This document shows, piece after piece, positions 37,895 to 49,009 of a DNA stretch of 64,000 nt. How positions within the stretch are numbered: position 1 is the stretch's first letter; every line of letters starts with the position of its first letter. The notes under the pieces are model-generated. The model was not told the DNA's origin. It saw only the letters and a list, made by a program, of their open reading frames with translations, and searched no databases. The stretch comes from Gordionus sp. m RMFG-2023 (lineage: Eukaryota > Nematomorpha > Gordioida > Chordodea > Parachordodidae), in contig NC_088777.1 of NCBI RefSeq assembly GCF_954871325.1, positions 34,697,366 through 34,761,365 of the forward strand. The letters run 5' to 3'. Made by a program: the position numbers and the translations under genes.

Positions 37895-38890
37895 GGATAC
37901 AAGGAGCAACGATTATGAGAATGAAAATATCGATTTGTTTTTTTTGTTTCGACTGAAATTTTATTTTAAAATGTTAACAATTTACATTTTTGTCCAATTG
38001 CGTCAAACAATTCAAAAACTTTAAAAATAACGATTATGACTATTGTCACTTATCTAGGGTACATTTTCACTGAAATATTATTTTAACATGTTAGAAATTT
38101 ATATCTTAGCCCATTTGCTTCAAAAAAATTTTAAAAAATTTAAAAATAACGATTATGACAATTTATGGTACATCTTCATGAAATTTTAATTTGACATTTT
38201 TACAATATATATTTTTATCTTTTGTATCAAAAAATTTTTAAAAACTTTAGAAACAACGGTTATGACAATTGTTACTTATCTATGGTACATCTTCATTGAT
38301 ATTTTATTTTAACATGTTAGCAATTTCTATTTTTTGCCCATTTGCTTCAAAAATATTCAAAAAACTTTAAAAATAAAGATTATGACAATTGTCACTTATC
38401 TAGGGTACATCTTCACTGAAGTTTTATTTAAACATGTTATCATATCAATACTTATTTTGGCCTATATACGTCAAAAAAAAGTTTAAAAATAACGATTATT
38501 ACAATTGTCACTTTTCTGTGGTACATCTTCATGAAATTTTAATTTAACAAGTTTACAATTTATATTTTTACCCATTTGTATCAAAAAAATTCAAAAAACT
38601 TTAAAAATAAGGATTATGACAATTGTCACTTATCTAGGGTACATCTTCACTGAAGTTTTATTAATACATGTTAACAAAACTTATTTTAACCGATTTACGT
38701 CAAAAAAATTTAAAAAACTTTAAAAATAACGATTAAGATAATTGTCACTTTTATATGGTGCATCTTAATTAAAATTTTAATTTAACATGTTAGAAATACA
38801 TATTTTACCATAATAAAATCTAATATGTTTAAAAGTACCGATTATGATAATTGTCATTTTTCCAAGGAACATCTTCAATAACGAATATAA
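37895..38890. repeat. 118-bp tandem array, right arm (8-9 units, inverted)
   Basis: The reverse complement of the left array: units marked by CGATTATGACAATTGTCAC and TACATCTTCA recur about every 117 bp. The right arm has about half as many units as the left, so the arms are unequal in length. Confidence 0.93.
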
Positions 38891-39685
38891 AAATTGTCAG
38901 ATTAAATTATTTTCCTTAAAAAGATCATATATATAAATAAGTTAAATAAAAATATTTTTAAAAAATATTATTTAGAAAACCCACCTCATATTTAAAAATT
39001 GATAATTTTACAAAAATGATAAAAAAATCTATAAAAGATTTCACCTAAAAGATTGTTTATTTATAATAAAAATCACAAAAGAATTCCTCAAAAAAGATTT
39101 AAAATTTTTATCAAAATATGTTTAAAAATCTTTTTGAACTTTAAAAATTATTTTTTGCTTAAAATTTTGGGCGTGTAAAATCATAATAAATTGTAACAAA
39201 AATAATATTACAATAGTAGCATATCATTTTTTTTATTAAAAAAATATCAAATAAAAGAAATCCATTTTTTATTTCATAATTAATATAAATAAAAAATATA
39301 TATCATATAATATGTTTATTTGTTGATAAATAAAATATTAACATCAAATATAAATAAAATAATAGGCCGCGTTATATTTTGCGAAATAGTTTTCGCTATA
39401 TTGTCTTCGCGATTTATGTTTCGCGATATTGACTTCGCTATAAAATTTTCGCGATTATTGATACGCGATAAAAATTTCGCTCTAATGTATTCGCTTTAAA
39501 GGTTTCCACAATAAGAGTTTCGCTATAAAAAAATTCGCGATATTTGTTTCGCTATATTGTCTTCGCGGAAAAGTATTCGCTAATGTGGATTCGCGATAAA
39601 AGTTTCGCTATAAAATTCATTCACGATAAAAGTTTCGCAAAAAAGTGTTTCGCGATAAAAGTTTCGCCGAATTGACATGGAACCC

Positions 39686-40904
39686 TTCCCTCTCGATTCA
39701 ATAGTATATAAAAAAATATTTTATTTACTTCTAAATGCAACAAAAAACTTCCGTACTTTTTTCACAATCGATCATGTTATATAATGTTCCGTTAACCCAT
39801 TAAAAAAATATGAAAATGAATCATCTATAAAAATAATAATTATATGTCTAATAAAGCACATTGACTGCGAAAAAAAATTTGTATTGTAAAAATGTCCCAA
39901 AATATCAAATATTATATTGATTATTTTTCTTATTTTGAAGGAAGGAGGAGGGGTATCATTATTTTAGTAGAATATAATGATAATAATATCATATTTTTGT
40001 AGATTTGAAAAAATCATATTTTTCAGTTTAAGGAATGCTGATTCAGAATCAAAGAAGATAAGAAAATACCTTAAAATTTAATTCCTCATTATGGTGACTC
40101 CTCTTTGTATTAACTCCATCAGGTTAAGAGCTCTCATATTTAATACGCTTGAAAAAATTCTATATTGACCCAATATCTATGTAGATCAAACCTAACCTCA
40201 GATGAATTATCAATTTATGGAGGGCTACTATATATGGGAAAAGGAGGAGAGGGGGCATTTTGGTTTGTAATAAAAATATAATTTGAAAAATTGTTTATAT
40301 CTATATTTTAATATGAAAACATTAGAAATTTTTTTTTATAAACTTTCATTAATTTCATTTTACCATTTTGATTTTTGAAAAAAAAGTTAGATTTTTGAAA
40401 AAAAAGTTAGATTTTTGAAAAAAAGTTATAATATACTGTTATATTCGAATTTTAATAAAGATTTTATTTTGGACATAAATTCCCAATAGGGGAGATCTAC
40501 CTTTAAAAAAACCATTTAGAAATATGTTTTGAAAAAAAAATATTAATTGGAAAAAAAAATTAACTGAGATAAATTATCAAAATTCTTGAAGGAAAATGAA
40601 ACTAATTATAAATAAAAAATCTATGTCAATTCAAATGTTTACATTTGTATCAACATTATATTCTAAATGATGATCTGAAAAATAAAAATATGGAATCTTA
40701 AGGTTTATCCATAGTGGATGCTAATGATTCTTCCATGGCCCCCTTTTATATAACTAATGTGGGTGTCATATCACTAGTGTTGACAATATAACATAGATAT
40801 CTCCAAAATTGAAATTATGGTCCTAGATTTCCTGAATACGGTGGCAAATTATTTTAGATCTAAGCCCGTCCTTTAAAAAAAGGTCCCCTCATAATATATA
40901 TTTT
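39686..40904. other. AT-rich intergenic DNA
   Basis: No gene recognised. A 22-bp unit (TTAGATTTTTGAAAAAAAAG) is repeated three times at about 40366-40432. Confidence 0.5.
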
Positions 40905-41078
40905 ATTCTCTATTTTAATGTTATGCATTAAATTTAAATATTCAGTAACAATTTTGATAATTTAATTGTTTATTTATTTATTACGAAATTTGATATGAGA
41001 ATGAATGGTAAATATTTCACATTTCCTAATTTTTTGTAAACATATTTTAAATTCATTTTATAATTGTGATATTCAATT
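40905..41078. repeat. dispersed repeat, copy 2 (partner 14079-14222)
   Basis: Same orientation and word order as copy 1, with about 30 bp extra in the middle. It ends at the target duplication of the hAT MITE at 41079, which therefore inserted at its edge. Confidence 0.75.
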
Positions 41079-41415
41079 TAGAGATCTACAAATTAGGGCT
41101 CGACCTGCATCCGGTCCGAGCCTCGGGCCGGGTCGGGCATTACATTTAGTTAAATAAATTGATATATTTTAAAATTCTAGCAAGAAACTTGGCTCAAATA
41201 TTTTTTATTTGTGGAATATTTATTTTAATAAAAAAAAAGAATTAAAATTTTCTATATTTAAATAAATTCAGACCGGGTCGAGAGGACAAATAATTTGTAT
41301 TTTTATTTCAGGTCAGGCTTTTCTAGATAAATAAGAAAATTTTGTTCGGGATCGGGCCAGACAATTTTTTTAAAAAAATTTCGGGCCGGGCTTGAAAAAT
41401 TGATGCAGATCATTT
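41079..41415. mobile_element. hAT MITE, TAGAGATCTGCA/GGGCCGGG family, copy 1
   Basis: It starts TAGAGATCTACAAATT and ends TTGATGCAGATCATTT. The 8-bp target duplication ATTCAATT is perfect (41071-41078, 41416-41423). The body alternates CGGGCCGGG(T/C) clusters with A/T runs and is non-coding. Ends and body match copies at 48282 and 60676. Confidence 0.93.
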
Positions 41416-42240
41416 ATTCAATTAGGCAAAAAAAGAAAAAATAGAAAAAAAGTTTCACTTTAATATTTTTCGTCTAAATGAATCGTGAATAAGACATTAT
41501 TCGATTCGTATTGAATGGGCCTAATTTAGAATCTAAACACACAAATTTTGGAAATAGATTATTGTTAAAATTCAAATAAATATTGTTAAGCTAAAATTTT
41601 TATGGAAAATATATATTATATTGCGTTAATATTTTTCTTCTGGGTGCAAATATATATTAAAATTAATTATATATTTTTTACGGTGCAATTTCCATTACAA
41701 ATAAATAATCATGTAGTATAGTTTTTCATTGCACTATTTCTTCAATTAAATCATATTTTCATTTAATTTTTTTGATTAAAATTTGTAAAAATTTTCTATA
41801 ATATAAAATTATATTAAGAATGATGGGTTATAAGTTACAAGTTACTTTTAAACTTTTTAAGAAGTTGCCCAACTGCTTGGTTCACTTCAAGCTTATAGTG
41901 TGGCATTATGGTGTTCATTTTTCTTTTTGGTTCGCAAAACTGATTGAGGAGTAGCGCAAACCAGATATTTACTTCTAATTTTGACCATGATATAAATTTG
42001 ACAATTTTTCCTATTGTGCTAATACTTTTTTTTCCAGGTAGGGTCTAGTCCACCAATGCCAAACGGATAAAAATAATATACAATTAAGCCCTAAACATTA
42101 AATTTTCAGAATAAATACTTTCAATTGCTTCTTAAACGTAAGGTTGACTCAAAATTTTGTTGCTAATAATTTCTTTCTTTATATTGATAAAAGCACTCAT
42201 GCATATTAATATATAAACATTATTTATACTTCATTTTTCA
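41416..42240. other. AT-rich intergenic DNA
   Basis: No gene or clear repeat recognised. Confidence 0.4.
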
Positions 42241-42329
42241 TAGGTGCCACCCGGCCAAATATGGATTTGGGGGTGAAACTCACAAATCGTAACCCCCTCC
42301 TCATTAGATAAATCTTGGCTACACCACTG
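42241..42329. repeat. probable small hAT-like remnant
   Basis: Read inward from the right, CAGTGGTGTAGCCAAG is a typical hAT terminus. The left side, TAGGTGCCACCCGGCC followed by a GGGGGTG run, could be its worn partner. No matching target duplication. Confidence 0.45.
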
Positions 42330-42625
42330 ATTATAAATTTTGAAGATTATAGAAATTCAAGGTTAGTATAATTATAGAAATTATACAATCTAAAAATAGT
42401 TGCATAATATATTTTTTAGGGAGATATGCTACATATTAATGCATATGGCTCAAAAATTTTAATAATATATTTTAAAATCTTATAACCCTATTAAAAATTT
42501 AAGTTTCGATAGCATCCTTTAATAAAATTTGTTTAGTTTTAATAAATCTTTACTATATCAGAGCAGATTAACATATTTTTTACAAAATCAGTGGTAAAAA
42601 ATATATGCAAATAGTATGATAAATG

Positions 42626-45600
42626 TTATATGCCAAGTTTTACTTCAGTTATAAGAAAAGGGGTTTTCATGTTTATTCCTTTGTCACTGTTGCTAGTCTG
42701 CTGAACATAGTACTTGGAATATATTTGAGAAGGAGGTGTGGAATAGAGTATACTTTCGTCGATGACATAGTATGGTTTGGTTTTTATGATATCTTTAACT
42801 ATCACTGGGGGATTCTTTTCGTCGTAATAAGGTGACATGATAGAAGGAAAAGGTATTTGAGAGTTTAAGGATGAATATTTCAAACCTCCTCCAGCACCTA
42901 TTTTATTTACCTTATCCATGGGTCTTGTCCTAAAAGAATTAAACATGGATTTTGGTGATAAGGTACCATTCATTTTGCGCTTAGGTGAGATAGTTTGACT
43001 GCTTTCATTCGTAGCTATAAACTCTTCTTTTGGAGATTGAGGGGCTGAAGAGTCATGGTTGATGTTCTTAGAATATTTAGCTGGGTTAGCTAAGAGTGTA
43101 ACTGTCCAGCTCACATACTTTAGATAATTTCTGGAAATGTTCATGATGTCAGAATAATATAAGGACAAATTAAGGTAACCCGACTTGCTGCCTACCTCCA
43201 AGCACCACGATGATTGTTCGTTATCGTCAGGGGAAGCCGAATCGTAGAAATTTTCTAGGGTATATTTGCCCAATTCTACCATAGGTGTTAGATGAGTCAC
43301 AGAATGCACGCTTATAAGCTCCACATAGATGACTATCTTCAAATTTAATGTCGTGTTATTGAACAAAACAGTATCATCCATTGTTATAAAGTCAAGATCT
43401 GGTGGCATTCCATCGTAATTTAGTAAGTCTTTGTCATCAACCCCACTATTAATATCCTCTAGATCGTTATTGTGTGCTTCCAGATTTTTGGGGATATAGA
43501 TGGTAGAAGGCTTTTCAAAATTTTCTTCTAAGCTTCTGCTTCTGTTATCCTGGTCATTGTTACTTTGCTCATCATCGATGCTTTTCCTATTTCGACTCGG
43601 ATTTCTTTTTGTTTTATTTATCGATGAATTTAATATATGGTAGTAGCTTTTTCTAAAACTTGTGGCTCGTTGGGGGAATAAATCTTTGGGGGAATCAGTA
43701 ATTTTTGTCATATTTTTATATTTATTAATATCATCATGAAAAGGCTGTCTATTTGATATCAAACAAATTGATTCTCGCTTTTTAGCGCAGATATTAGTGT
43801 AAATCGGAGAAGAAATATAATATAAATTACGAGGTAATAGATCTTCATCGAAAATAAAATGAGTGTTCACATAATTCCTACCAAAATCCATGAAAAACTG
43901 TGAACCCTGGAATTCACCTCCATTCATTATTATTTGATCACAGTAAGATCTTAGAAGCCAGTCAGGTTTAGAAATGACCAGGTTGGGGGCCTTCGCTAGA
44001 TTGTCGTAATTGTATGCCTTGCTACATTTTTTGGCATTGCAAGGTTGTCTATCTTCGTTAGATTCAAGATTATTAACCAATGAACCAATGCTGGACATTA
44101 ACCTTCCCCTTAATGTGCCACATTTTTCATTAGGCTTAAGTGATTTTACACTCTTGCCTCTCGTTAGCATAAGTATAGATTCGGCTATAGACATTTCACT
44201 AGGCTTTTTATCTACTATTTTACCCCCTTGTATTTTCACTTTAGGAAAGATAAAACTGGACGAGGATAGTTTTGGAGCGTTTTTGCTTATTTCGTGAAGG
44301 TCAATTTCATTTAAAATTTCTTCCCCAGTGCTAAATTCTTCAAGAGAATCTTGGTCTGTGATTATAGAAGGGATGTTTAGGCTCATTTTGGACAAACTGC
44401 TTTCGATCACATTATTGTTTTTATTTTGTAATCCCAACTTACTAATATTTTTAGCGATATTCGGAAATTGACAAATGGATATTTTGTAATTGAGGCGACA
44501 TTTTTGATCTAAATGCGTGTGACGATTTAATTTACAACGAAACCGTTTGAGGACGTAAAAAAATTTCAATTTATCTTTACCTAATTTTTTTCTTCCGAGG
44601 ATCAAACCTTCAGGTAAAAGTAACGAACTACATTTTTGATTAGATATTGGACTCTCTACAATTGTTTGATTTAATATATTTGAATTAAGGGGCTGATGCG
44701 TTTTTTGTCCCATTGAAAATGATGGAAATATTTTTTTAGAAGGATAATTTTTACCTTGAAAAGCTTCCCCGTTAGTCTTTTCGACTGCATCACCAAATAG
44801 AGGGTTATCATTTGCCTTGTTTTTATGAACTAACATAGTTTCCATAAAACCATCCGCTGAAATTAATTCTATTTCTGGTACAACACTGAAATTCCAATCA
44901 AATTTTCCGAAATTAAAATAAGATCCTTCATTATTGGTAGAAGGTTGACCGTGCATAAAACTATACTTTGAGCTTTCCCTTCTGATCACATCATCTGTAA
45001 GAGTGCCCCATGGTATGGGCTTAATTATTTGTATGTCTTTGTAATTAACATTAAAATTATCTTTTTTGTTATTGGTAGTGCCTCTAATATTTTCTGTATT
45101 TATATTGCCACCGAGGAACATTTCTGTCAAATTTTTATCATTTTTATCATCTTTTATTTCTTTAAACGTTGTTTTATGATCCGGGGTCTCTACCAACAAT
45201 AATTTATAGAGAGATGAATCCTCTAAATTTTTATGAGTTAAGGCATTTTTTTTAAGTTTCTTCTCCTTTTCCGCCGATTTTGGTTCATTAAAGAAGAAAT
45301 TAAATAAATCTAATGTTTGTTCATAAAAAGTTCTTACATTCTTCATCTCAACCTGAATCAGGAAATTAGTGTCATTATCGGTTATACCCGGAATACTTGG
45401 AACAGACGCTAAAAAACTGCTCTCCATCGTTTTACTCTCAAAGCTTTCGCTAGGGCTATTAATTATCTTCTTATCCGAGTTATAAGTCGTGGTATTGGAA
45501 TCAAAATTGGTAAAAGTCGAAGGCAAAAATGTGGTTAATTGATCAAGACTCACAAATTTATTGGTTCCGTAGGATTGTCTACTCTTATTGAATTCGCAAT

Positions 45601-45937
45601 GGGAGATATCCATTCTTATGTCCTCCGAATAATGGTATGGATGAATGAGAGTTATACTTGCATCCAAGCTGCAACTCAGGTGCTCATTGCTGGTATTTCT
45701 CCAAGTCAAATAACAAGTCAGGTATTGTTGATAGTTATCCACAAAAGGACTCCGTTTAAGAGAGAAAGTTATTGACCATTTATGATGGGAATGGAAAAAT
45801 TGTCGTGAATACACATTGGGAGCATTTCCAGTAAGCGTTTCCCTCAATATTTTAGATGATAACGTGATAAGATATACTCCACTGTCGCCCGGCTTCATTC
45901 CGTCTTTTATTTCCACGAATCTTTGAATGTATGCCAT
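42626..45937 (-). CDS. large MATH/TRAF-like domain protein, single exon
   Basis: A 1103-residue open frame, by far the longest in the window. Residues about 50-205 fit a MATH domain: FHSHHKWSITFSLKR, QQYLTCYLTW, LSCSLDASITLIHP, then SYGTNKFVSLDQL and a last strand, ITDNDTNFLIQVEM, with a low-complexity insert before it. A second MATH-like set appears dispersed (FGKFDWNFSVVPE near 343; DFGRNYVNTHFIFDEDLL near 685; ITMDDTVLFNNTTLNLKIVI near 851), and a third may start at SSWCLEVGSKSGYLNLSLYY (909). Linkers are Asn/Ser/Lys-rich and look disordered. No RING, BTB or signal peptide seen. MATH domains bind peptide partners; I do not know this protein's orthologue. The ATG context (CAAGATGG) is favourable, but TTTTATTTTCAAG immediately before it also looks like a splice acceptor, so a 5' exon may exist. 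Confidence 0.85.
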   Translation of the reverse strand: MAYIQRFVEIKDGMKPGDSGVYLITLSSKILRETLTGNAPNVYSRQFFHSHHKWSITFSLKRSPFVDNYQQYLTCYLTWRNTSNEHLSCSLDASITLIHPYHYSEDIRMDISHCEFNKSRQSYGTNKFVSLDQLTTFLPSTFTNFDSNTTTYNSDKKIINSPSESFESKTMESSFLASVPSIPGITDNDTNFLIQVEMKNVRTFYEQTLDLFNFFFNEPKSAEKEKKLKKNALTHKNLEDSSLYKLLLVETPDHKTTFKEIKDDKNDKNLTEMFLGGNINTENIRGTTNNKKDNFNVNYKDIQIIKPIPWGTLTDDVIRRESSKYSFMHGQPSTNNEGSYFNFGKFDWNFSVVPEIELISADGFMETMLVHKNKANDNPLFGDAVEKTNGEAFQGKNYPSKKIFPSFSMGQKTHQPLNSNILNQTIVESPISNQKCSSLLLPEGLILGRKKLGKDKLKFFYVLKRFRCKLNRHTHLDQKCRLNYKISICQFPNIAKNISKLGLQNKNNNVIESSLSKMSLNIPSIITDQDSLEEFSTGEEILNEIDLHEISKNAPKLSSSSFIFPKVKIQGGKIVDKKPSEMSIAESILMLTRGKSVKSLKPNEKCGTLRGRLMSSIGSLVNNLESNEDRQPCNAKKCSKAYNYDNLAKAPNLVISKPDWLLRSYCDQIIMNGGEFQGSQFFMDFGRNYVNTHFIFDEDLLPRNLYYISSPIYTNICAKKRESICLISNRQPFHDDINKYKNMTKITDSPKDLFPQRATSFRKSYYHILNSSINKTKRNPSRNRKSIDDEQSNNDQDNRSRSLEENFEKPSTIYIPKNLEAHNNDLEDINSGVDDKDLLNYDGMPPDLDFITMDDTVLFNNTTLNLKIVIYVELISVHSVTHLTPMVELGKYTLENFYDSASPDDNEQSSWCLEVGSKSGYLNLSLYYSDIMNISRNYLKYVSWTVTLLANPAKYSKNINHDSSAPQSPKEEFIATNESSQTISPKRKMNGTLSPKSMFNSFRTRPMDKVNKIGAGGGLKYSSLNSQIPFPSIMSPYYDEKNPPVIVKDIIKTKPYYVIDESILYSTPPSQIYSKYYVQQTSNSDKGINMKTPFLITEVKLGI

Positions 45938-45950
45938 CTTGAAAATAAAA
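45925..45950 (-). promoter_or_regulatory. possible 3' splice site at the start codon of the MATH gene
   Basis: On the minus strand GTTCTTTTATTTTCAAG precedes ATGGC. This pyrimidine-rich AG is a plausible acceptor for a 5'UTR intron or an upstream coding exon. No matching donor was identified with confidence. Confidence 0.4.
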
Positions 45951-47020
45951 GAACAACTATTTATGAAGTGTAAAGATTTTATAATTAACTATCATTATAG
46001 TATCGATATTTTTTCATCTCGTTTGATTTGATAAAAGAGGTATTTAAAAAAATTGACTGAATTATTAGCTTGAAATAATTAGGTATTTTATTTGTCAAAT
46101 CCAAAAATTTTTATTTTAAAATCAATATATTTTTTCTGCCTTTTTTTTAAAAAAAAACGTTCATTAGTAAAATATAATCAAATGTATTTATCAGTTAATA
46201 CTTATGTATATTATTTATATACCATATTTTTATATATCTATCACTTTGCAATGTCTATTATTTATTATATTTAAAAAAAATTATTATACTAAATTTTATA
46301 TTGAGTCTTGTGTTTGAAATAACTAATTTTTGGGTATCTAAGGTTTACGCGCTCTTGACTTCGTAATTACGAAAAATTTGTTTGTTTTTTTTTCTTCTTT
46401 TTCTGCTTTTTTTTGTTAGCATTCATTAAGCCCATTTTAAGATCAATTAAGAAAACAATATGTATCATAATATGACCATAAATAAATGAGATGAGTCTTA
46501 GTGGTAATTTTTAGTATTTTTTTAACAAAAACTTTTCTAATGTTAAATTAGGGAATAAAACTTAATAGCTTTCCATAAGTGCTTAAATCTAAATAGTCAC
46601 TTTATAAATGGGTTTAGATGTATTTTATTAACCATTAGCAAATCGTTATAAAATTTTAAGTATAAAAACATTACAATTTTATTTTAAACAAAAGTTATAG
46701 ATTATTGTATAATTAAATTAATTTCTTGAATATAAAAAGTAATTTACAATTACCATATTTATTAAAAAATATTTATGAGTTGTGGGTTAAAACCTATCAT
46801 TTTTATTTAAAAACAAAGTATTCCCTAAATTTAATGAGATAAAAGATGTGAATAATACAGATAAGAATAAAAAAATTAAAGGGGCTATTCCAGTCCAACC
46901 CTAACCCTCAAAAGTAGAAGAAAATAAATATTCTCATCACCAATATTTGAGAATATCTATTTCCAACTATTTTAAAATTGTTATTAATCTTGTATGCAAA
47001 AATAAACATAATGGCTAAAT
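45951..47020. other. AT-rich intergenic DNA upstream of the MATH gene
   Basis: The promoter and any 5' exon should lie here, but no CpG-rich region, TATA arrangement or coding exon is recognisable. Confidence 0.4.
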
Positions 47021-47330
47021 TTATTATCGCGAATGCATTACCGTGAATGTATTATCGCGAATATTGATTGCCGCAAAAAGATATTTTAGCGAATGTATTG
47101 ACGTAAATCCATTACAAGAAATGCATTAACGCGAAAACATTATCGCAAATGCATTAAGGAGAATATATTAGACGAAAACAATACCGCGCTAGCGAATATA
47201 TTAGTGCATATGCATCAGAGCGAAAGTATTATAGTGAAAATAATATCGCAAATTCATTATATCGAATGTATTACCGCGAATGCACAATGGCGGATGTATT
47301 ACCGCGAATGCATTATAGCGAATGCAATAT
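47021..47330. repeat. GCGAATGCATTA-type array, left arm
   Basis: About 20 diverged units share the core (C/A)GCGAATG(T/C)ATTA, with frequent point changes such as GTGAA, GAGAA or GCAAA. Confidence 0.9.
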
Positions 47331-47806
47331 TTTTATTTATATAAATTAATAGTTTATTTAATTAATATAAAGTATTAAAATTCCCTTGTCTTCTACATTT
47401 TTTCTACTTTATTATAAAGAGTTTATCATAATCTATTTATATTTTTTTAATATTTCGGAAACTAAATTTTGTAACCTTTTTTTCAGAGTGCAAGGCCCAT
47501 AATTATTCTTCATCGGAGCTCTTTTTCCCGAAAGAAATTCTTTAAACTCTCTATTGCTATATTCTAACTCATTTAACAAGTTATTTCAAAAAACTAGAGA
47601 CCCAGCCTAATTTACCTTTTTATATTTATTTTGTATATTTATACTTATATATATTAAAGTCAAGAATTTACTATAATTCGTTTTAATTAAAATTTAATTT
47701 GAAAATATTTTATGGATATTATGTGTTGATACAATATAATGAAATGTATATATACTGGGTGGCTCAAATAAATGTGGCGTTTTATAACTCTAAAATACGT
47801 CACTTG

Positions 47807-48017
47807 CAGGGGCGTCACTAGCCTTTACGATCTCAGGGGGTTCAAAAATATATTTCTTAATTATTTTCAAAATTAACTTCTTATTTTTAGATCTATTATC
47901 TTCATTATCTAAAATTACCTTTTCTTTAGTGGTATAAAAAAAATCAAAATTTTGAGGGGGCTATTTAAATTTTTAGGGGGCTAGAGCCCCTGTGAGCCCA
48001 CCCTAATGATTCTGCGG
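47807..48017. mobile_element. small hAT-type MITE nested in foldback 2
   Basis: The 8-bp duplication GTCACTTG is perfect (47799-47806, 48018-48025). The left end is CAGGGGCGTCACTAGCC; the right end inward is CCGCAGAATCATTAGGG, a worn TIR. G-rich blocks TCAGGGGGTTC and AGGGGGCTAGAGCCCC lie subterminally. Confidence 0.85.
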
Positions 48018-48281
48018 GTCACTTGCTTTTTATGTAATTTTGTATTTTATTAAAAATTTTATGGCATTTAATATCCTCTAATTATTTTAATATTTTAATG
48101 ACTAGATTGAATCGTTTTATTAAGAAAATTAAAAATATACAAATATTTGAGAAAAATAACAAGACCCTCATATTTTTATTTATTCAAAAATGGGCTAAAA
48201 GGGTTCCCATTAAGTTGGGCTATTGCCTCTCGCCTTTTTTACGAAATAATATTTTCCTTTATTATAAACTATAATGCAAAA

Positions 48282-48607
48282 TAGAGATCTGCAAGAGTAG
48301 GCTCGGGCTTTGGGCCGGGCAGGGTTTAATATTTTTTAAGAAAATTAGGGCCGGGTCGGATCTTAGAAATTTTTTAAAATATATCTAAATTAATCAATTT
48401 GTTGAATTTTTTAAAATAAAAATATGTGATTTTATTTATAGAAAGTAGACGCCATATAACATATATCGTTTATTTTAATTAATTATAAAATTTAAATAAA
48501 TTCGGGCCGGCAAAATTTTTTTAAAAAAATCTCGAGTTCGGGCCGGGTAAAACCTTATAAAAAAATTAAGGCCGGGCTAGAAAAATTAGGCCTGATGCAG
48601 ATCATTA
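48282..48607. mobile_element. hAT MITE, TAGAGATCTGCA/GGGCCGGG family, copy 2
   Basis: It starts TAGAGATCTGCAAGAG and ends CCTGATGCAGATCATTA, with perfect 8-bp duplication ATGCAAAA (48274-48281, 48608-48615). Its interior ATTTATAGAAAGTAGACGCC, followed by ATATAACATATATC, also occurs in copy 3. It is nested in foldback element 2. Confidence 0.95.
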
Positions 48608-48841
48608 ATGCAAAACATTCGCTGACCTGGTAAGCCCGTTGTGACGACTAGCACTGATCTCCTCTATTTATTTTTTCCCCATTACCAAATTTTATTGCTA
48701 TAATAACTTATCTATATTTATTTTACTTAAACATTATTTAGGATTCAAATTTTTTATTATTTGAAATTATATTTTAAAAATAACACAAAATAGAAAGAGA
48801 GATAGGATTTCTTGCTTCTGAAATTTTTAGCATTCATCGCA

Positions 48842-48905
48842 ATCATTTTAACTACAAAACAATCATTTTAACTACAAAACAATCATTTTAACTCCAAAAA
48901 ATCCG
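48842..48905. repeat. 21-bp tandem triplet
   Basis: CAATCATTTTAACTACAAAA is repeated three times in tandem, the last copy with one substitution. Confidence 0.9.
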
Positions 48906-49009
48906 TTTTCGTTTAAAAATAATGATCGCCAATATTTTTGAGGAAAATTTTCATTCCACTGAATCTGTCAACCGATAAATATAAAAATGTAACCTTCACC
49001 AAACTGCAT

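Larger units (their letters stand above)
33946..39685. mobile_element. large foldback DNA element with tandem-repeat arms
   Basis: Both ends carry GTCAATTC(A/G)GCGAAACTT followed by about 300 bp of irregular GCGAA/TCGCGAA units, in inverted orientation (33950-34270 and 39360-39678). Inside them the inverted arms continue: ATGATATGCTACTATTGTAA at 34340 has its complement at 39225, CACGCCCAAGATTTTAAG at 34393 matches around 39165, and GATGTTCCTTGGAAA at 35626 matches at 38865. The flanking word TTCCCTCTCG occurs at 33936-33945 and 39686-39695, a 9-10 bp target duplication. TIRs starting with G and a 9-10 bp duplication suggest mobilisation by Mutator-like machinery; that is inference. No transposase is encoded. 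A complete hAT element interrupts the left arm. Confidence 0.88.

Noticed and set aside
44010-45775. Plus-strand open frames overlapping the MATH gene
   Set aside because: They are antisense shadows of the 1103-residue minus-strand frame.
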